A DNA stretch of 64,000 bases from Patiria pectinifera (taxonomy: Eukaryota; Echinodermata; Asteroidea; Valvatida; Asterinidae), in the NCBI GenBank assembly GCA_029964075.1, contig CM057135.1, positions 1,969,001 through 2,033,000 on the forward strand, in the 5' to 3' direction. The position numbers were made by a program, and so were the translations under genes. This document shows positions 32,076 to 44,465 of the stretch, one piece after another (the first letter of the stretch is position 1; each line of letters starts with the position of its first letter). The notes beneath the pieces were generated by a model. It worked only from the letters and a program-made list of their open reading frames with translations. It was not told the DNA's origin and did no database searches.

Positions 32076-32715
32076 TGTGATGTGCCATTTATTAACTTTA
32101 AATAAATAAGTTACATGTGCCACACGTGCATTGTATGATCAACTAGTTATGCTAAGTCACTCACATATGAGCAGTGGAGTCTGATTGGCTTGTATTGTGA
32201 AAGGGGCGGGTTCTAAGTCACTCTGTGGGAATACTGGATTCTGATTGGTTAATGGGTTTTGTGCACTTGCTAATGCCATTCACTGTTTCTACATGTAGAT
32301 ATTATGACTGACATATGTTCAGGACTGTATAAAAGGAAGAGCAGGATCTAATAAACCTCACTTCTTCTTTTCCTTCGACTTATGATGGAGTGAGACCAAT
32401 GAGAAGTCAGATCAGTATCCCGTGTCCAATTAATTGTTATACCAGCCGGGTCATCCACTGGATCCACCCAATCCACCGGTATTCCACCCAATCCACAAGT
32501 AATCCACCAAATCCACAAGGTAATCCACCCAATCCACCAGTATTGCACCCAAGCCCCCCCCCCCCCTAATAAAGTTCCACTGGTGCACGTTTCCAAGTCT
32601 GCTTTACGCTACCAAGGTCTGGAAGTTGGACCGTCGCCCAGTGTTGTGGCATACAACCGCAGGAGCTAAAACGCCATAGGGGCCTGGCTGAGGACGAAGG
32701 GCAACGCTCGTTCCA
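32076..32715 (+). repeat. 3' LTR
   Basis: 640 bp, starting TGTGATGTGCC, with TATAAAAGG at 32328 and AATAAA at 32568, ending CTCGTTCCA (one substitution from the TTACA end of the 5' LTR). The minisatellite is shortened to about four units. GTAT follows. Confidence 0.9.
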
Positions 32716-32719
32716 GTAT

Positions 32720-33500
32720 TGTAACGAAACAGGGGTATATGTAGACTGATCAAGTCTAGCCTCAGAACCATTACGTCAGCCCGCGTGTTTTAGCGCGTGA
32801 TATTGTGGGGCAACCAATTAGCATGCGCGTCTTGCATGTGCACTAGACTGATTGGCATTTCTGGCTATAAATTATGCAGGCGTGCCTCGTGTGATCAAAT
32901 CCATGATAGCACACATCGACCAATCAGCTACGTGCCGGGCGTGGGTTCGGCACTGCTTGGAGAAATTCAATGAGAAAGCTCCTTCGTGAGATTCCGACGA
33001 GTTTAGCCAAGAATTCGTTCGTGAGCTGTCAGTGTTTACTGAGATACCGTTTACCGGAGCGGGAGAGAAACCCAGCGTGCGCCCTGGTGTGATCGGTCAG
33101 TAAGCTGGACTTAGTTGTTTACATCCCCTGTTATTTTAAGGTCTTATCTAATAAGATTTGGGGTGGAGTGTTGCTACGAAGTTGGTATTTTTTTAAGATA
33201 GGGCCTGAGTTAGGATAATAGTCGGACCCGGAGTAAATCTGAAGGTTGGGGAACGTGAGACTTAGTTCAGACTTAAGGATTGTCTTCCGTTGTCTGTGCC
33301 ATTTGGCGTAGCTGCGGTATAGCTGCCCCCCTTACCAACATTTCCAATTCATTCCAATTGGAAATCCAATTGCCCACGTATCATAAAGCAATTACAACAA
33401 TAGTAAGGACATACTTTGTTATTAATTACTTATGGGAAAGATCGGGGACTTCACCGATCAATTCATCCAGACCTCAATACATAAGCCCCATGTATTCATG
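32720..33500 (+). other. Unclassified GC-richer sequence, LTR-like start
   Basis: The sequence right of the gypsy element starts TGTAACGAAACAGGGG, a common form for the left edge of gypsy LTRs, and contains CCAAT words (32813, 32919) and TATAAATTATG (32866). No partner LTR or end was found. The gypsy element may have landed in an older LTR. Confidence 0.25.
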
Positions 33501-34155
33501 ATACGTCCGCGACAAAATGATTTGAAAGACATAACAGAAAGCATAATTAGAACACTTAAATTTATGTTATTGTTTTATAACACCACAGAGCTTGAAATCG
33601 AGTTTAAATGATCTTGTATAATATTGTGTAACGGCCGCTTTCTGTGAGAAAAAAAGGGTGTATTCGCAGCAAACTGTTTCACCATCACTTTCTCATTTTT
33701 CTGTATCGAAATAAAAAATGTACTATAAGTTGTGAATGCTCCAGTAATTAATTCTTACAGTGGCTTTTACGTAATGCATATCGAAATCATGGACCAAATT
33801 GATTTATACACAAACTGATCTTTACAATAAAAGCAAGGGATTAATTAATTTAGCAAATTTCAAGGGTCATGTCTCAATCTTTTTTTTTTTCAAGCATTTT
33901 TTTTTGCTTAGTTAGGTTTGGTTGTTGAAAATTTGGGGGTTGAAGTGAAATTATTTTTGTTGTCTCAATTCCCTTTGAAAATCGGCCAAACTTGAATGTA
34001 TTAGGCCGAGTCATGGTTCACTAAACGATTATGATTATGTGTTGTTATATGTTGTGTTGAGAGCTTTGTTAATCGGATGAGCATTTCCCTTCTCAAAGAT
34101 AAATTTAAATTTTACAAGGAATCCTTTGTGTCACAATAGTCCTTATTTTGAAGGA
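33501..34155. other. No gene seen
   Basis: AT-rich non-coding sequence with short T runs; nothing recognised. Confidence 0.4.
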
Positions 34156-34161
34156 ATAATT

Positions 34162-37098
34162 TATGGCGTGTCAAACGTTGCAAAGATCAAAGTTTTACAA
34201 TTATGTTAGATGTTCAATAGTTGTGTGTTAGCTTTTACATTTATGTGTGATGTTCAGTACACGTGTGCGATGTTCAATATATGTGTGCGCTGTTTTACAG
34301 TATTGTGTGTGATGTTCAATATATATGTGCGATGTTTTACATTTATGTGCGATTTTCAATATATATGTGCGATGTTTTACAATACATGTGCGATGTTTTC
34401 GATATAATTATGTGTGATGTTTTACAATATATTTGTGATATTTTCAAATATGTGAGCGATGTTTTACAAATTTATGTTTGATGTTTCGACCAATATATAT
34501 TTGATGTTTAATTATTTCTGTATTTTGATATGCATTTGATGTTTCACTTTACATTCGATGTTTCGTTAAGAGTCGCAGTCTGCTTACTAGACCGCGAAAG
34601 TCTGACTATTTTACCTAAAGTCAGTGTATGAGACGTCAGGGGATCGTGTAAAGGGATTAGAGCCAGAGCTAAACGGTAACAATTGGAATTGTGGGTAATC
34701 TCGGAGCATGCACAAAGCAGTCGTCATTGTTTGGGCAGTACCGCCAGCTGCATGTGTTTGCATTTTGTACATGGTGTTCGTGTAAATGTACATGTATCAT
34801 CCATTATGCCCACATTCCATGACGATTCCAAAACCAGCCTTTAGTAATTTTACACATAGGTGCTAGCATGGCGCTGTAAAAACCAATTGGCGCAGTACCG
34901 GTTGCAGTTTCATCAGTCTTATAATTCTCGAATAAACAGCCCACAGAGTGTTGTATAAACAATTAAAGATAAGCAGAGTTCGTTGGCTTTAAATAAGTGG
35001 CACACGCGAGGGCTTCCTAGCTCTATGGTGAAAGACTGAGAATATTTTTTGGCAAAAGATGTTTTCTTTTGAAAACTTTACGAATTTATTCAGTGCAAGG
35101 AGCGAAGTATACATATTTAGACTTCTTCTCAAGTTACACTCTCAGTCATTTTTAGTACAAAAGGGCAAAACGTCAAAATGTCGAATATCTGAGTGTTGTA
35201 AATTCGAGTCGGGAGGATTACGGTTGCGCCGAGAGGGATTGAGACGACCTATACGGCCGACAAAGAAAAGAAAAACATTATGCTTATGTCTGCAAAATTT
35301 CACTAAATCGATAGATGGGTTAAGCATAGAGAAAGGACATCCAAACTATTATGCGCCCCGAATTGCGAATAATTCGGTATCAAAACAGTCTCAGCCCAAT
35401 TCATTTCACATCGAGCCTACATCCAGGCACTTGAACACCCATTTTTCATCGCGGATAGAACAGATTTTCGGCTTTGGAATGAATTTGGTCCGTCATTTAA
35501 TGACAGCAATTTTAATTTTGTGTTAAATCATTTTACGAAAGGGGGAAGGAAAAAGAATGTATAAGCGCCTCGAAAAAATCAGTGCATTGGTAAACCCAGC
35601 CCGATTAATTTTATGATGAGACGGAGATTCGCCTTTTTTCAACATTCACTGCCATTGGGTGCAACGAAAACCAGTAATTCAGTCAGACGATTTTGTTCCA
35701 TCGCTAAATTCAGAAATTTCCAGATTCGATAGATGGGTTAAGGCACATCTAAAGTTTAATTTATTAGCGCCCCGAATAATTCGGTTCCGAAACAGTCTCA
35801 GCCCAACTAATTTCACATTGAGGTTAAAATCCAGGCAAATTTTTTTTTAAACATACATCGTTCATCAGAATTACGGATTTTCAGCTTTGAAATGAATTTG
35901 TTCCATCGTTAATGAGACAATTTCGTTTTTTTGTGTTTAATCATCTTACGACTGAAGGGAATGAAATAGAATACTGCCCCGAAAAAATCGACGCACTGGC
36001 AAGCCCAGCCCAATGTAAAAGCGGAGATCCGGCTTTTTGAAATTCCTTCAACAGTGCAATCGGGTCCGGAAGGGCCACGTTCTGAGGCCGAGGGCCGGGC
36101 CCAGAGATGAGAGTGCCCAGCCGGTGCTGACAGGCGCGGTCCACTGATCAGAGTGCACGTACGTGCCGTTCGTTGCGCCCCGCACACCGTCGAGGTCTGA
36201 TGAGGCAGCCGCGGCCGATAACGGGTTCAGCTATTGTTTTGGACGGGAAAATATTGCAAAAATAGCAAACTTGTGGGGGTTTGTACCCGAACACAGTGCT
36301 TGCCCAAACCGGCCCCATTTTGCCGATAAGCACAGAGCCCCTTGCTATATGATGTAAGCAATCATGATGATGAAATTTTTCAGACTTATTAACTTTTGTT
36401 GTGGTTGTTGTCGGTATCGGCCGTATTATATCATGGTCTTAATCCCTCTCGGTGCCGCTCCCGGCTCGAATTTACAACACTCGATCAGATATTCGACATT
36501 TTGTACTATAAAAAAATATTGCAACTTTCGAATAAGTCTGGTACTTCACTACTTGCACTGACTATTAATATTGTTAAGTTTCAAAATAAAATATCTTTGG
36601 CCAAAATGTCACACAACTTCCATCGTGTGCCACATAGGCCAATGAATTACGTAACTCCGTTTGTCGCCTATCAGCTTATGTTAACAAATTATCATGTAAC
36701 TGGATCGTTAAACGGGACAGGTGGACACTCGGCCTTGGAGCTCAGACCATGTGTCATGCTCTCCTCAATGCATGGACGTAGTAGCATGGGTAAACACTAT
36801 GGGTGGAACAGGCACAGCTGGGGGTGCTGCCCAAACAATGATGAATGCATTGCGCATGCTTAAATAATTACCCACAATTCCGTTTTTTACCGTTTAGGTC
36901 TGGCTCTAATCACTTACGCGATCCCCTGACGACTCATACACTGACTTTATTATATATATTATACATCGCACACATAATGAAAAACATCGCATACTTATAC
37001 TGAACATCCCACATAAATATAAAAGATAACACACACATATTGAACATCCAACATATATATTGTAAAACATTGAATATTGCAACGTTTGACACGCCATA
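34162..37098. mobile_element. Long-inverted-repeat (foldback) element
   Basis: It begins TATGGCGTGTCAAACGTTGC and ends with the complement at 37098; ATAATT flanks both ends (34156-34161 and 37099-37104), a 6-bp target duplication. The arms continue inward: a tandem GATGTTTTACA-like array (34205-34560, inverted at 36955-37075), then blocks containing GGGGATCG, ACCCACAATTCC and GCATGC, and further in GTCGGGAGG/CTCCCGGC blocks near 35210 and 36465. The centre has an additional direct duplication (about 35300-35640 and 35715-36040). I do not recognise any encoded protein; ORFs such as 35059-35526 are unassigned. Confidence 0.8.
34205..34560 (+). repeat. Degenerate tandem array in the foldback arm
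   Basis: Units of 20-30 bp with the shape TATGTGCGATGTTTTACAAT repeat more than ten times. The inverted arm at 36955-37075 holds fewer units. Apparent ORFs here (such as the one at 34210) only reflect the repeat. Confidence 0.8.
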
Positions 37099-37104
37099 AT
37101 AATT

Positions 37105-38795
37105 AGCCATGTACATGTAAGTGTTCCAGTGCTGTTATACCTCGATAACAAAAAACACACATGAATTGATTTCAATAATGTTTTTGATAGTAATTAGAGT
37201 AAATAACAAATTAGTAATGAACAGAAATGTAAGCAGTTGCAATTTATACAGGGTGAAGCAAAAATAGCGGAACACAAACTCCACAAATTACATTTCATAC
37301 ATGTAGTTTTAAAAATGAAAGCTAATCTTTTATGAAACAAGTTATTAAAATTGATAATTCAGTTCTAATAACATCAACTCAACGTTTCAAGTTCAACACA
37401 ATGACCGTATTACCTGTTTCTTAAAAAAAAAGTACAGTGTTTTATTATGCCTGTTTGGAACATCAAAGAAAATGATACCGAATACTTATTTGGACTTTCA
37501 ACAGTTAATTAACCCCGCTTAGAAAAATAATTTTAAAAACCTTTTTTTTTTTAAACTGGCTTGCAAAATGACTTTGATGAATAATTGTCACTTTTAAACT
37601 ACAGTTTTATTGCCGGTGATGTTAAAAGACTACAATGACAACGATTCTTGAAAACGCATTTGAAGACAAAAGATTTGTTGAGCAATTTAGGCATATACAT
37701 GTACATAGCATTTTTTTTTCTAAGACGTGCTTTCAAAATTACTTTGATGAATAATATTAGCTTTTAAACTGAGGTGTCATCGCAGTCAGTGTTAGAAGAC
37801 AATTCCGTCGACGGTTCCTGAACTCTGTTTTAGACGGAAAAGGTTTTAGGGTCATTGTGTTTGGATGTTGATATACATTTAAATGATTGACCAATTGTTT
37901 TTTTTTCATGTTTAGGATAACAATTTTGATAAGATTGGCTTCTAGTCCTAATTATTGATATGCTTAATAAATAGATATACATGTAGATATTCAATTTAAT
38001 GCAAATTTGTTTCTGTAAAATATGACAACGTATTTCTTGCGTTTTTGATTTTGCTTTTTTACCTACCAGATAAACCTTCCCTATTTTATTGTTTCCTATT
38101 TTAAAAACGTCTATAATCTGTACGGTACAAAGGTGTCATTCCTCCTGGGAGTCTTTGCATATTCGTGTCAGGAAGGAGTCACAATTGGACGAATTATCTT
38201 TAGCTACGTTCAACGGATACAACATAATGATGAACAAAAATATTGAATCATTAAGAAGAACAAAACACAAATAACATGTTTTTTGTCCAACTGCTTATGC
38301 GTGTCTTCACTCTACTTATTTGATCAATACCCGAACATCCGTTTCCATTGTTTTATTGACGGTCTGCGTGTAGCCATTTCAAATTTTACGATATAAAATC
38401 CCAATTGGAACATTTATAGTACAAGCATTATTGAATTCACTTATGTACATGTACTTTTTTCAGTTACGGAATTTTAAACACATCTACCTTTTTAAAGTTC
38501 TGTCCACGGATCACCAAAAAGTGTGAGTTCTTTTAGCAAAAGGAAAACAATTTACACAAATCCCTATGCGATTTGTTTTCGTTTTGCTGAAAGAATTAAC
38601 ACTGATGTTTTTGTGATCCTCGGCCAGATACCAAACCTTAAAAGGGTTGTTATGTTTATAAGGCGATAACTTAAAAAGCACAAGATTGATTTGAATGATT
38701 TTGGTAATGAAAGAAAGGTTAGGAATTCGGCTTTATATTCTTAATTTTGAAAGCGCTACATGCAAAACTTCACTAAAACAACGGTCGCAACATAA
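37105..38795. other. No gene seen; two local repeats
   Basis: A diverged ~130-bp direct duplication lies at about 37545-37680 and 37725-37860 (shared ACTTTGATGAATAAT and TTAGAAGAC/TTAAAAGAC words). An inverted repeat of ~45 bp lies at 38508-38555 against 38570-38622 (GGATCACCAAAAA against TTTTTGTGATCC). Confidence 0.5.
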
Positions 38796-39162
38796 GGCCA
38801 AAAAAGTCTCCGGTGTCTGGTATGGAGCTTTCCCAAAAAGTGGTGCGGCGACGCGGTTTCATTTTTTTTACCTGATATTTTTGCTTCAAATGTCGGATAA
38901 TGACTGCAATTGGTGCCCAACTAAACTTAGTGCAAATATATGGGAGTCTAGAGAGGCCACATAAAGCTTATTCTCGACCATAACCCAAGTCTAAAAACAC
39001 GTGAAAATTGTGCAGCATCAGGATTTCAGTCAAACCAGTGAGTTTGGTGGTTTTGAGACGTCATCTTTCATTGAAAAAAAAAAACTTTTTCATTTTGCCG
39101 ACGCGCATGGCTAGGGCGACGCGCGCGCATACCAGAAACCGGAGACTTTTTTTTTTTTGGAC
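38796..39162 (+). repeat. MITE, copy 2 (TAA target duplication)
   Basis: 367 bp, the same family and orientation as 11184-11554, again flanked by TAA (38793-38795 and 39163-39165). The right terminus reads TTTTGGAC instead of TTTTGGCC. Poly-T and poly-A tracts differ in length between copies. Confidence 0.8.
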
Positions 39163-41375
39163 TAAGGGTTTCGGTTTTTTTTTTAATCACCTTGTGCAGT
39201 GAAGTCACAAGAGTATTTTAAATTGATAAGAATTGCCCCCCCCCCCCTTGATCTTTGGAGGCCTGAGTGGCGGGTTAAATAACTTAAATACCGGTACCTT
39301 TCTACTACATTTCAGAATTGATTTGCCAATAACCACCCCACTCAAGAATTAGCATTAATCAGTAGCAAATGACCAATAAATACGTATCAAATGCTATGAA
39401 TGGCACAACCTGGAATTAAAAAAGGTCACATTGACAAACATTTAAATTGCAGTATCTTGTGAAAAATAACTCCGAGCTCCTTCGGTTGGGTATCAGCAAG
39501 AGTGCCGTCATTATTTTCCACAAAACAGGTTCTTTGTTTAATGTATAAAAAGTACACTGATCTTTTCAGAGAATGTAATTAAATTAAGTGAGATTGTGAG
39601 ATTTACACCATGATAGCAAACACGCTATTTACTGTAGACAACTGTAGAAAACATGAATCACACCAATTTGTTTGTTACACACATATATATTAGCTGATTT
39701 ATTTCTAACCGATTAAAATTGACAGTACAGATTGACATAATGACATTGTTCAATATTCAATTTATAATGAAAAACTAAAGTGCCCCAATTTTAAGACATA
39801 TCATAATGTGATAAAATGAGGGAAGCATATGCCATTATGAAATGAGGGGGACTCACACAAACCAACATAAGGTTTCTGGACACAAAAAAATAAATTTTGT
39901 ATCACACAAATTGGGTATCATGGCAGGTTCTCCCCTGTTTTCATAGCAATAAATCAATAATAACATCAAATACACTCTGACGCGGAAAAGTATAATAATA
40001 ATTACCCCCCCCCCCCCTTCCCCGCCAAATGCTCTTCGGAAGTCTAGTGGCCGGGTGAAAATAAACATGTCGCTACATGTCAGAACTGATTTGCTGATAA
40101 CGTCCCCTCCCCCTCAAAAACCCATGGATCCGCCACGAATATGTTCCCAATTACAATTTATGCAACACTAAATGTACACAACGGCTAAAGATGCATGCCC
40201 TAATAGCAAAGCAAAATAAACAATGTAAATGTTCTGTATGTATTTTATCCTACGAAATATTTTTTTAAGTAATAAGAGTGCAACCAAAACAAACATTCTT
40301 TCGTCTGGTTTGGAGCATCACAAACCCAATAAAAGGCGACTGTTTTCATTTTGCACACAAAATATCAACGAATAATTAAATTATAGTAGGGGGCCCAAGG
40401 GTTTGTCTCAAAACAAATAACTTAATAACTAATAAAACAGCATAGACAAGACCCTCATGTTTCATTGCAAGGACCATGCTTGTTTTGTTTACACAGGCCT
40501 ATGATCTGTGCTTAAAGGGAATGTACATCATTGTTTTTTTTTCAGAAATAAACCATTTTGATGGGTTAGTATAACAAATGAAATATGTTTCAGACATATA
40601 TATAATCAGACATGTTTAAAGTTTTGTGTTCGGAAATCGAGGAAAGGAGTTTTTCTTGATGACTTCATTGATGTTTCCACCGGAGTGGATCAGAGCTTGG
40701 AGAGATGACCGTGCGGACCAGCCGCTCCATGTGATAGAGACGCTGTCAAAGGAGGATGAAGAGAAAATTAATTGTCACATTTCACTTGAACAGCTATTAA
40801 AACTAGTGCTTTACTTGACTTTCAGAAATGTCAAAACCGAATTCGAGAGCCTGGGATTATAAGAGGCATCCAAATTGCAATGTATTTTATAGCATTTTAA
40901 AAGGATCACCAATCCCAAAAATTGACCTGTAACTACAGAAACGTAGTCTGATAAGGAACTGCACATAATACAGTTTCGTCAGATTTAACCACATCATTAA
41001 CTGCCATCATGGAAACAAAAATTCTGTATGATGCATCGTGTACTAAACTTGTTGCCTTTTAAGTAACCTGCAATGAAACTATTTTGGTGCGCAAAAATCC
41101 AAACGTGTGGTGCTCCCTTAAGTTCACAGTTCGACGTTTGGTTCGACCGTTCTCCAATGCAGTGCTTCATATTCGTTGACAACGTTCAAATTAATCCCGT
41201 GAAATACTGTTTCTTATACCTTTAATGTTTGCTATTTATCTTCTGTGAACAATGCATATATGATATCATTGAGCGTCAACAATTAAAAACCGATGGCTTC
41301 CATAACATCAAGGCCCCTATCGGGGAAAAAAAATCGACTGTATGCACATGAAGAAAGCTCGGAGAAATGAGGTGA
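39163..41375. other. No gene seen
   Basis: Mostly AT-rich. Two related stretches (about 39235-39350 and 40005-40110), each starting with a C-run and containing AGTGGCGGGT/AGTGGCCGGGT and GAATTGATTTGC/GAACTGATTTGC, are a diverged repeat. The 78-codon ORF at 40626-40862 has no recognised relative and I would not call it a gene. Confidence 0.4.
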
Positions 41376-41554
41376 AGTAGTAGGTATAGTGGGGGTACCA
41401 GATCAAAATGGAAAATCTGTGGCAAGCCTGGACACGTCGCTCTCGTTTCTAAAAATCCCCCGCGGCAAATTTTTAGAAAATCTGACGTCAGGTACCGGAT
41501 CAAAATGGGAGAAATCCCCCGAGGCAAAGTTTTAGAAATCTGACGTCAGGTACC
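41376..41554 (+). repeat. Polinton left TIR
   Basis: Matches the reverse complement of 52422-52600 with about six differences. It contains two internal copies of a unit with AAATCCCCCG, TTTTAGAAA and TCTGACGTCAGGTACC. Beyond it the sequence enters C-rich low-complexity DNA (41698-41800). Confidence 0.92.
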
Positions 41555-42058
41555 ATATCAAAACCCTTACTCTCCCCCACTTATAAACAGCGCCTCTAAA
41601 AAAAAAATTCTTTGTGAATATTAACCAGCAACCATGGATAAACGTTTTATAGAGACGGATAGCTAACCAGTAGAAGGAAAGGGAGGGTACCAGACTTTAC
41701 CCCTCCCCAATGATTCCCCGCCCCCTCCCCACCCCTCCCCCTCCCCCGCTCTCTCCCCACCCCTTCCCTCTCCCAATATATCTCTCCCCCTCTCAATATC
41801 TCAGTCTCGAAATAAGGCCAGGCTCTTCATATTTACAGTCACCCTCTTGGAGATCTCAACACAGACTCACAGCGACTGGTGCGCGAGTCTACAGTCACTT
41901 ATAAATAAATAAACAAACAATGTTTTCCTAGGTTTACAAATCAAAGTTTGAAATTTATTAAAAACATGTTACTTTAACAAATATAATCTATAAACAGAGA
42001 AAATATTTTTTAAATCTACAATTTGTACATAACATATAGAAAAGCACATTGCAGTGTG

Positions 42059-42212
42059 CTTATGACATCATCGTTATATTAAGACGAGGAGAACTCTCAG
42101 TACCCCTATGACATCATCGTTATACTAAGACGAGGGGAACTGTCAGTACCCCTATGACATCATCGTTATATTAAGACGAGGAGAACTCTTAGTACCCCTA
42201 TGACATCATAAT
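42059..42212 (+). repeat. 46-bp tandem repeat, three copies
   Basis: Units starting TATGACATCATCGTTATA and ending CAGTACCCC occur three times plus a partial fourth. Each holds the CRE-like half TGACATCA. It lies in the non-coding left part of the Polinton. Confidence 0.85.
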
Positions 42213-42841
42213 TATATTTAGTGAGTAAGCGTTTTGGTCAATTTTTATATCATAATAGATATATCAAAATGGTACACTTCTGAGGTTTTTTAAATAAATA
42301 TCTCGAGGTTTTTACAGTTAAAAAAATGGTATTCGCGGTACTTTGAAAAAATCTTGCTCTTGCGATAAACCCGACGCAAAGTTATAAAGCAGCCTATCCT
42401 CTTGTTCACAAGTGGGTAGTCATCATCTGAAACATTAGATGAGGAAAATGAGCATTTACACTCAATGTTTGATCAGAAACATCACATACACTAATGGGTG
42501 GCTAGACTTATAGTGATCGTGTAGTATAGGTTTTTATAGAGAACAAAATCAATATGAAAACCTTCATTATTGCCAGACTTTAATGTTAAAAACAATTTAC
42601 CTTTTGGCTGGTGACTGCAGGTTGAGCGTTGACGTCCGTACCTATCGACATATCATGTTGAAATGACACGGAAATACGGAATTGTGAAAGATTTTCTTGA
42701 AATTTCCAAAGCTAAATTTAGTAGTGACATGTATAGGCTATACAACCCGAGTACAATAGGCGTCAAGGTCGGTTACCTTGCATATATATTTTCTAACAAG
42801 CTCCCCGCGGGGAGCCACTTGATAATAGATGAATAGTATAA

Positions 42842-43852
42842 TTACTTATTTTTACGAGCCACTGTGTTTTACGTTTCGGTTCTGTAATTAATTCTGGCGT
42901 TTATGACATTTGTGCGGGTATAACATCGCTGTGTACTCTTGTCAATTACTCTACTGGTAAAGGGAAGCTCGCTTCGTACTCGGGCATAGAAAAAGAAAAC
43001 GTGTCTAAACTAAGAACTGGGGCTCAAGATGCTAACGCGGGCGCCAACAACGGTAAAGATCAAGCTATCGCGGTTGCCTATGGTAACAGATATTGTATTC
43101 CCCTAGACATTGACATACTGACTTCGCATCACCCTTTTTACCCCAGCGGTTTAAAACAACCTCTGACGCACGAGATAAAGTTTAACGATCACGATAAAGT
43201 AGTCAGCAGTTCAGATACGGCGGCGATGTATTCTATCTCAGACTTGTCTCTCGAATACGAAGTGGTGATTAACAGAGACCTAGCTATCACCATCAGGAAT
43301 AAACACAAGGGGTTAATGAAATATCTGTTTAATAAAATCCACTCGCTAGAAGTTAGATCCGTCAACAAATCGGACACGCTTTGGAACGTCAGCGTCAATC
43401 AACCCATCAGGAGTCTCAAGGGTATTTTGTTTTTGTTTAAAGATCCCACTGAAAAAAATCCGCAGCGATTTTATAATCCAAAACTAACCAAAACATCGGT
43501 GACTGTAGAAGGTAAACCCAATCAACTCTACAGTCAAGGCATGTTTCAGTATCAACACTGGAACGAATTTATCAAGTTCTTTGGAGACAGCGATACCGAA
43601 AGCGGGTGTGGAGTATCCAAAGACTTAAATTTGACGGGTCTTGACAACAAGTACGGTCTGTGGCTCGATTTTAGAAGTAACGACGACAATTCCGCTCACG
43701 GATCCGGTAGGAAACTCGGAGACGGAGGCGGCATCAACATTCAATTTAACAGAGAAGCCGAAAGTCAAGGTGACCTCACGATGTACGTATTTTTAGTCAT
43801 GGATGCTCAATTGAACTTGGAAGACAGGAATTTTAAATCTCTGTTAAGATAA
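42842..43852 (+). pseudogene. Polinton major capsid protein, 5'-truncated
   Basis: The frame is open from 42842 (after TAA at 42839) to TAA at 43850-43852, with no convincing ATG at the front, so the N-terminal part of the first jelly roll is missing. Family-type features are AYGNRYCIPLDIDIL, a long Asn/Asp-rich middle, NKSDTLWNVSVN, QLYSQGMFQYQHWNE, and near the end KYGLWLDFRS with HGSGRK and MDAQLN. These are the conserved parts of the double-jelly-roll capsid proteins of Polintons/adintoviruses. It directly precedes the ATPase gene, the usual neighbour. The open part is about 335 residues against 450 or more expected. Confidence 0.75.
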
Positions 43853-43853
43853 A

Positions 43854-44465
43854 ATGACACAACCGCATTGTGCTTTAATCGTCGGCAAAACAAATTCGGG
43901 TAAAACCAAATGGATTTTAGATCTGTTAGAGTCAGACTATAAAAATACATTTGAAGTTTTAGTCATCATTTGCCCTACCGTTTTTAAAAATAAAACCGTC
44001 ATCGAAAGAAAGTGGATTCAAGCAGATCCCGAGGTATACCTTGTCTGCGATCCGGAATTGTACCAGATGACGCTCAACGAAGCGATCGATTTTCACAGGA
44101 AAGAATTCGATGGTGTTGCAACGTTGTTTATCGTGGACGATTGCTCTTCGGATCAAGAGATTAAATATCGTAAAAAGACGTGCGCGCTAAGCAAAATGGC
44201 GTTTACCGGAAGACACGTCAATCACAGCTGTTGGTTATTGACTCAAAAAAACAACAGCGTTTTAAAAGATTATAGAGAAAATACGTCTTGGTTGGCATTA
44301 TTTTACTGGGGGATAAAACATCGTTTGATCAAGCGTTAAACGAAAATGACGTCGTACCGATTGAAGAACGAGATTATATAAAACGACGCTCGAGAGATGT
44401 GAAATATAGTAAATTGGTCGTATACACCGAACCTCCAGTTAGTTACGAGCTACTTAACCCTGCGA
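43854..44465 (+). pseudogene. Polinton packaging ATPase (FtsK/HerA type), frameshifted
   Basis: Begins two bases after the capsid stop. Walker A is GKTNSGKT (residues 11-18), Walker B is LFIVDDCS (around residue 100), and TGRHVNHSCWLLTQ follows with the conserved Gln of the sensor region. The first frame closes at 44339; the rest (DKTSFDQALNEND to VVYTEPPVSYELL) continues in the next frame, so the break lies at the GGGGG run near 44309-44313. It would pump DNA into the capsid. Its 3' end abuts the broken integrase. Confidence 0.85.

Larger units (their letters stand above)
23572..32715 (+). mobile_element. Ty3/gypsy LTR retrotransposon with an additional 3' ORF
   Basis: A 9.1-kb element bounded by two LTRs with GTAT at 23568-23571 and 32716-32719 as target duplication (AGTAT if the LTR edge is read one base in). 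The order is LTR, primer-binding site, gag, pol (protease, RT, RNase H, integrase), a tandem repeat, a C2H2 zinc-finger ORF, polypurine tract, LTR. Integrase following RNase H places it in Ty3/gypsy. Gag and pol carry several frameshifts, so it is not autonomous now. Confidence 0.92.

Noticed and set aside
34210..34481. Repetitive plus-strand ORFs with MCDVQY-type units
   Set aside because: They follow the degenerate tandem array of the foldback arm and change frame freely.
40626..40862. 78-residue ORF as a gene
   Set aside because: No domain, no promoter or splice context; could be chance.
41698..41805. C-rich stretch as a regulatory island
   Set aside because: Simple CCCCT low complexity without CpG motifs.
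42059..42212. CRISPR-like array
   Set aside because: Units are directly adjacent without spacers; it is a simple minisatellite in eukaryotic DNA.
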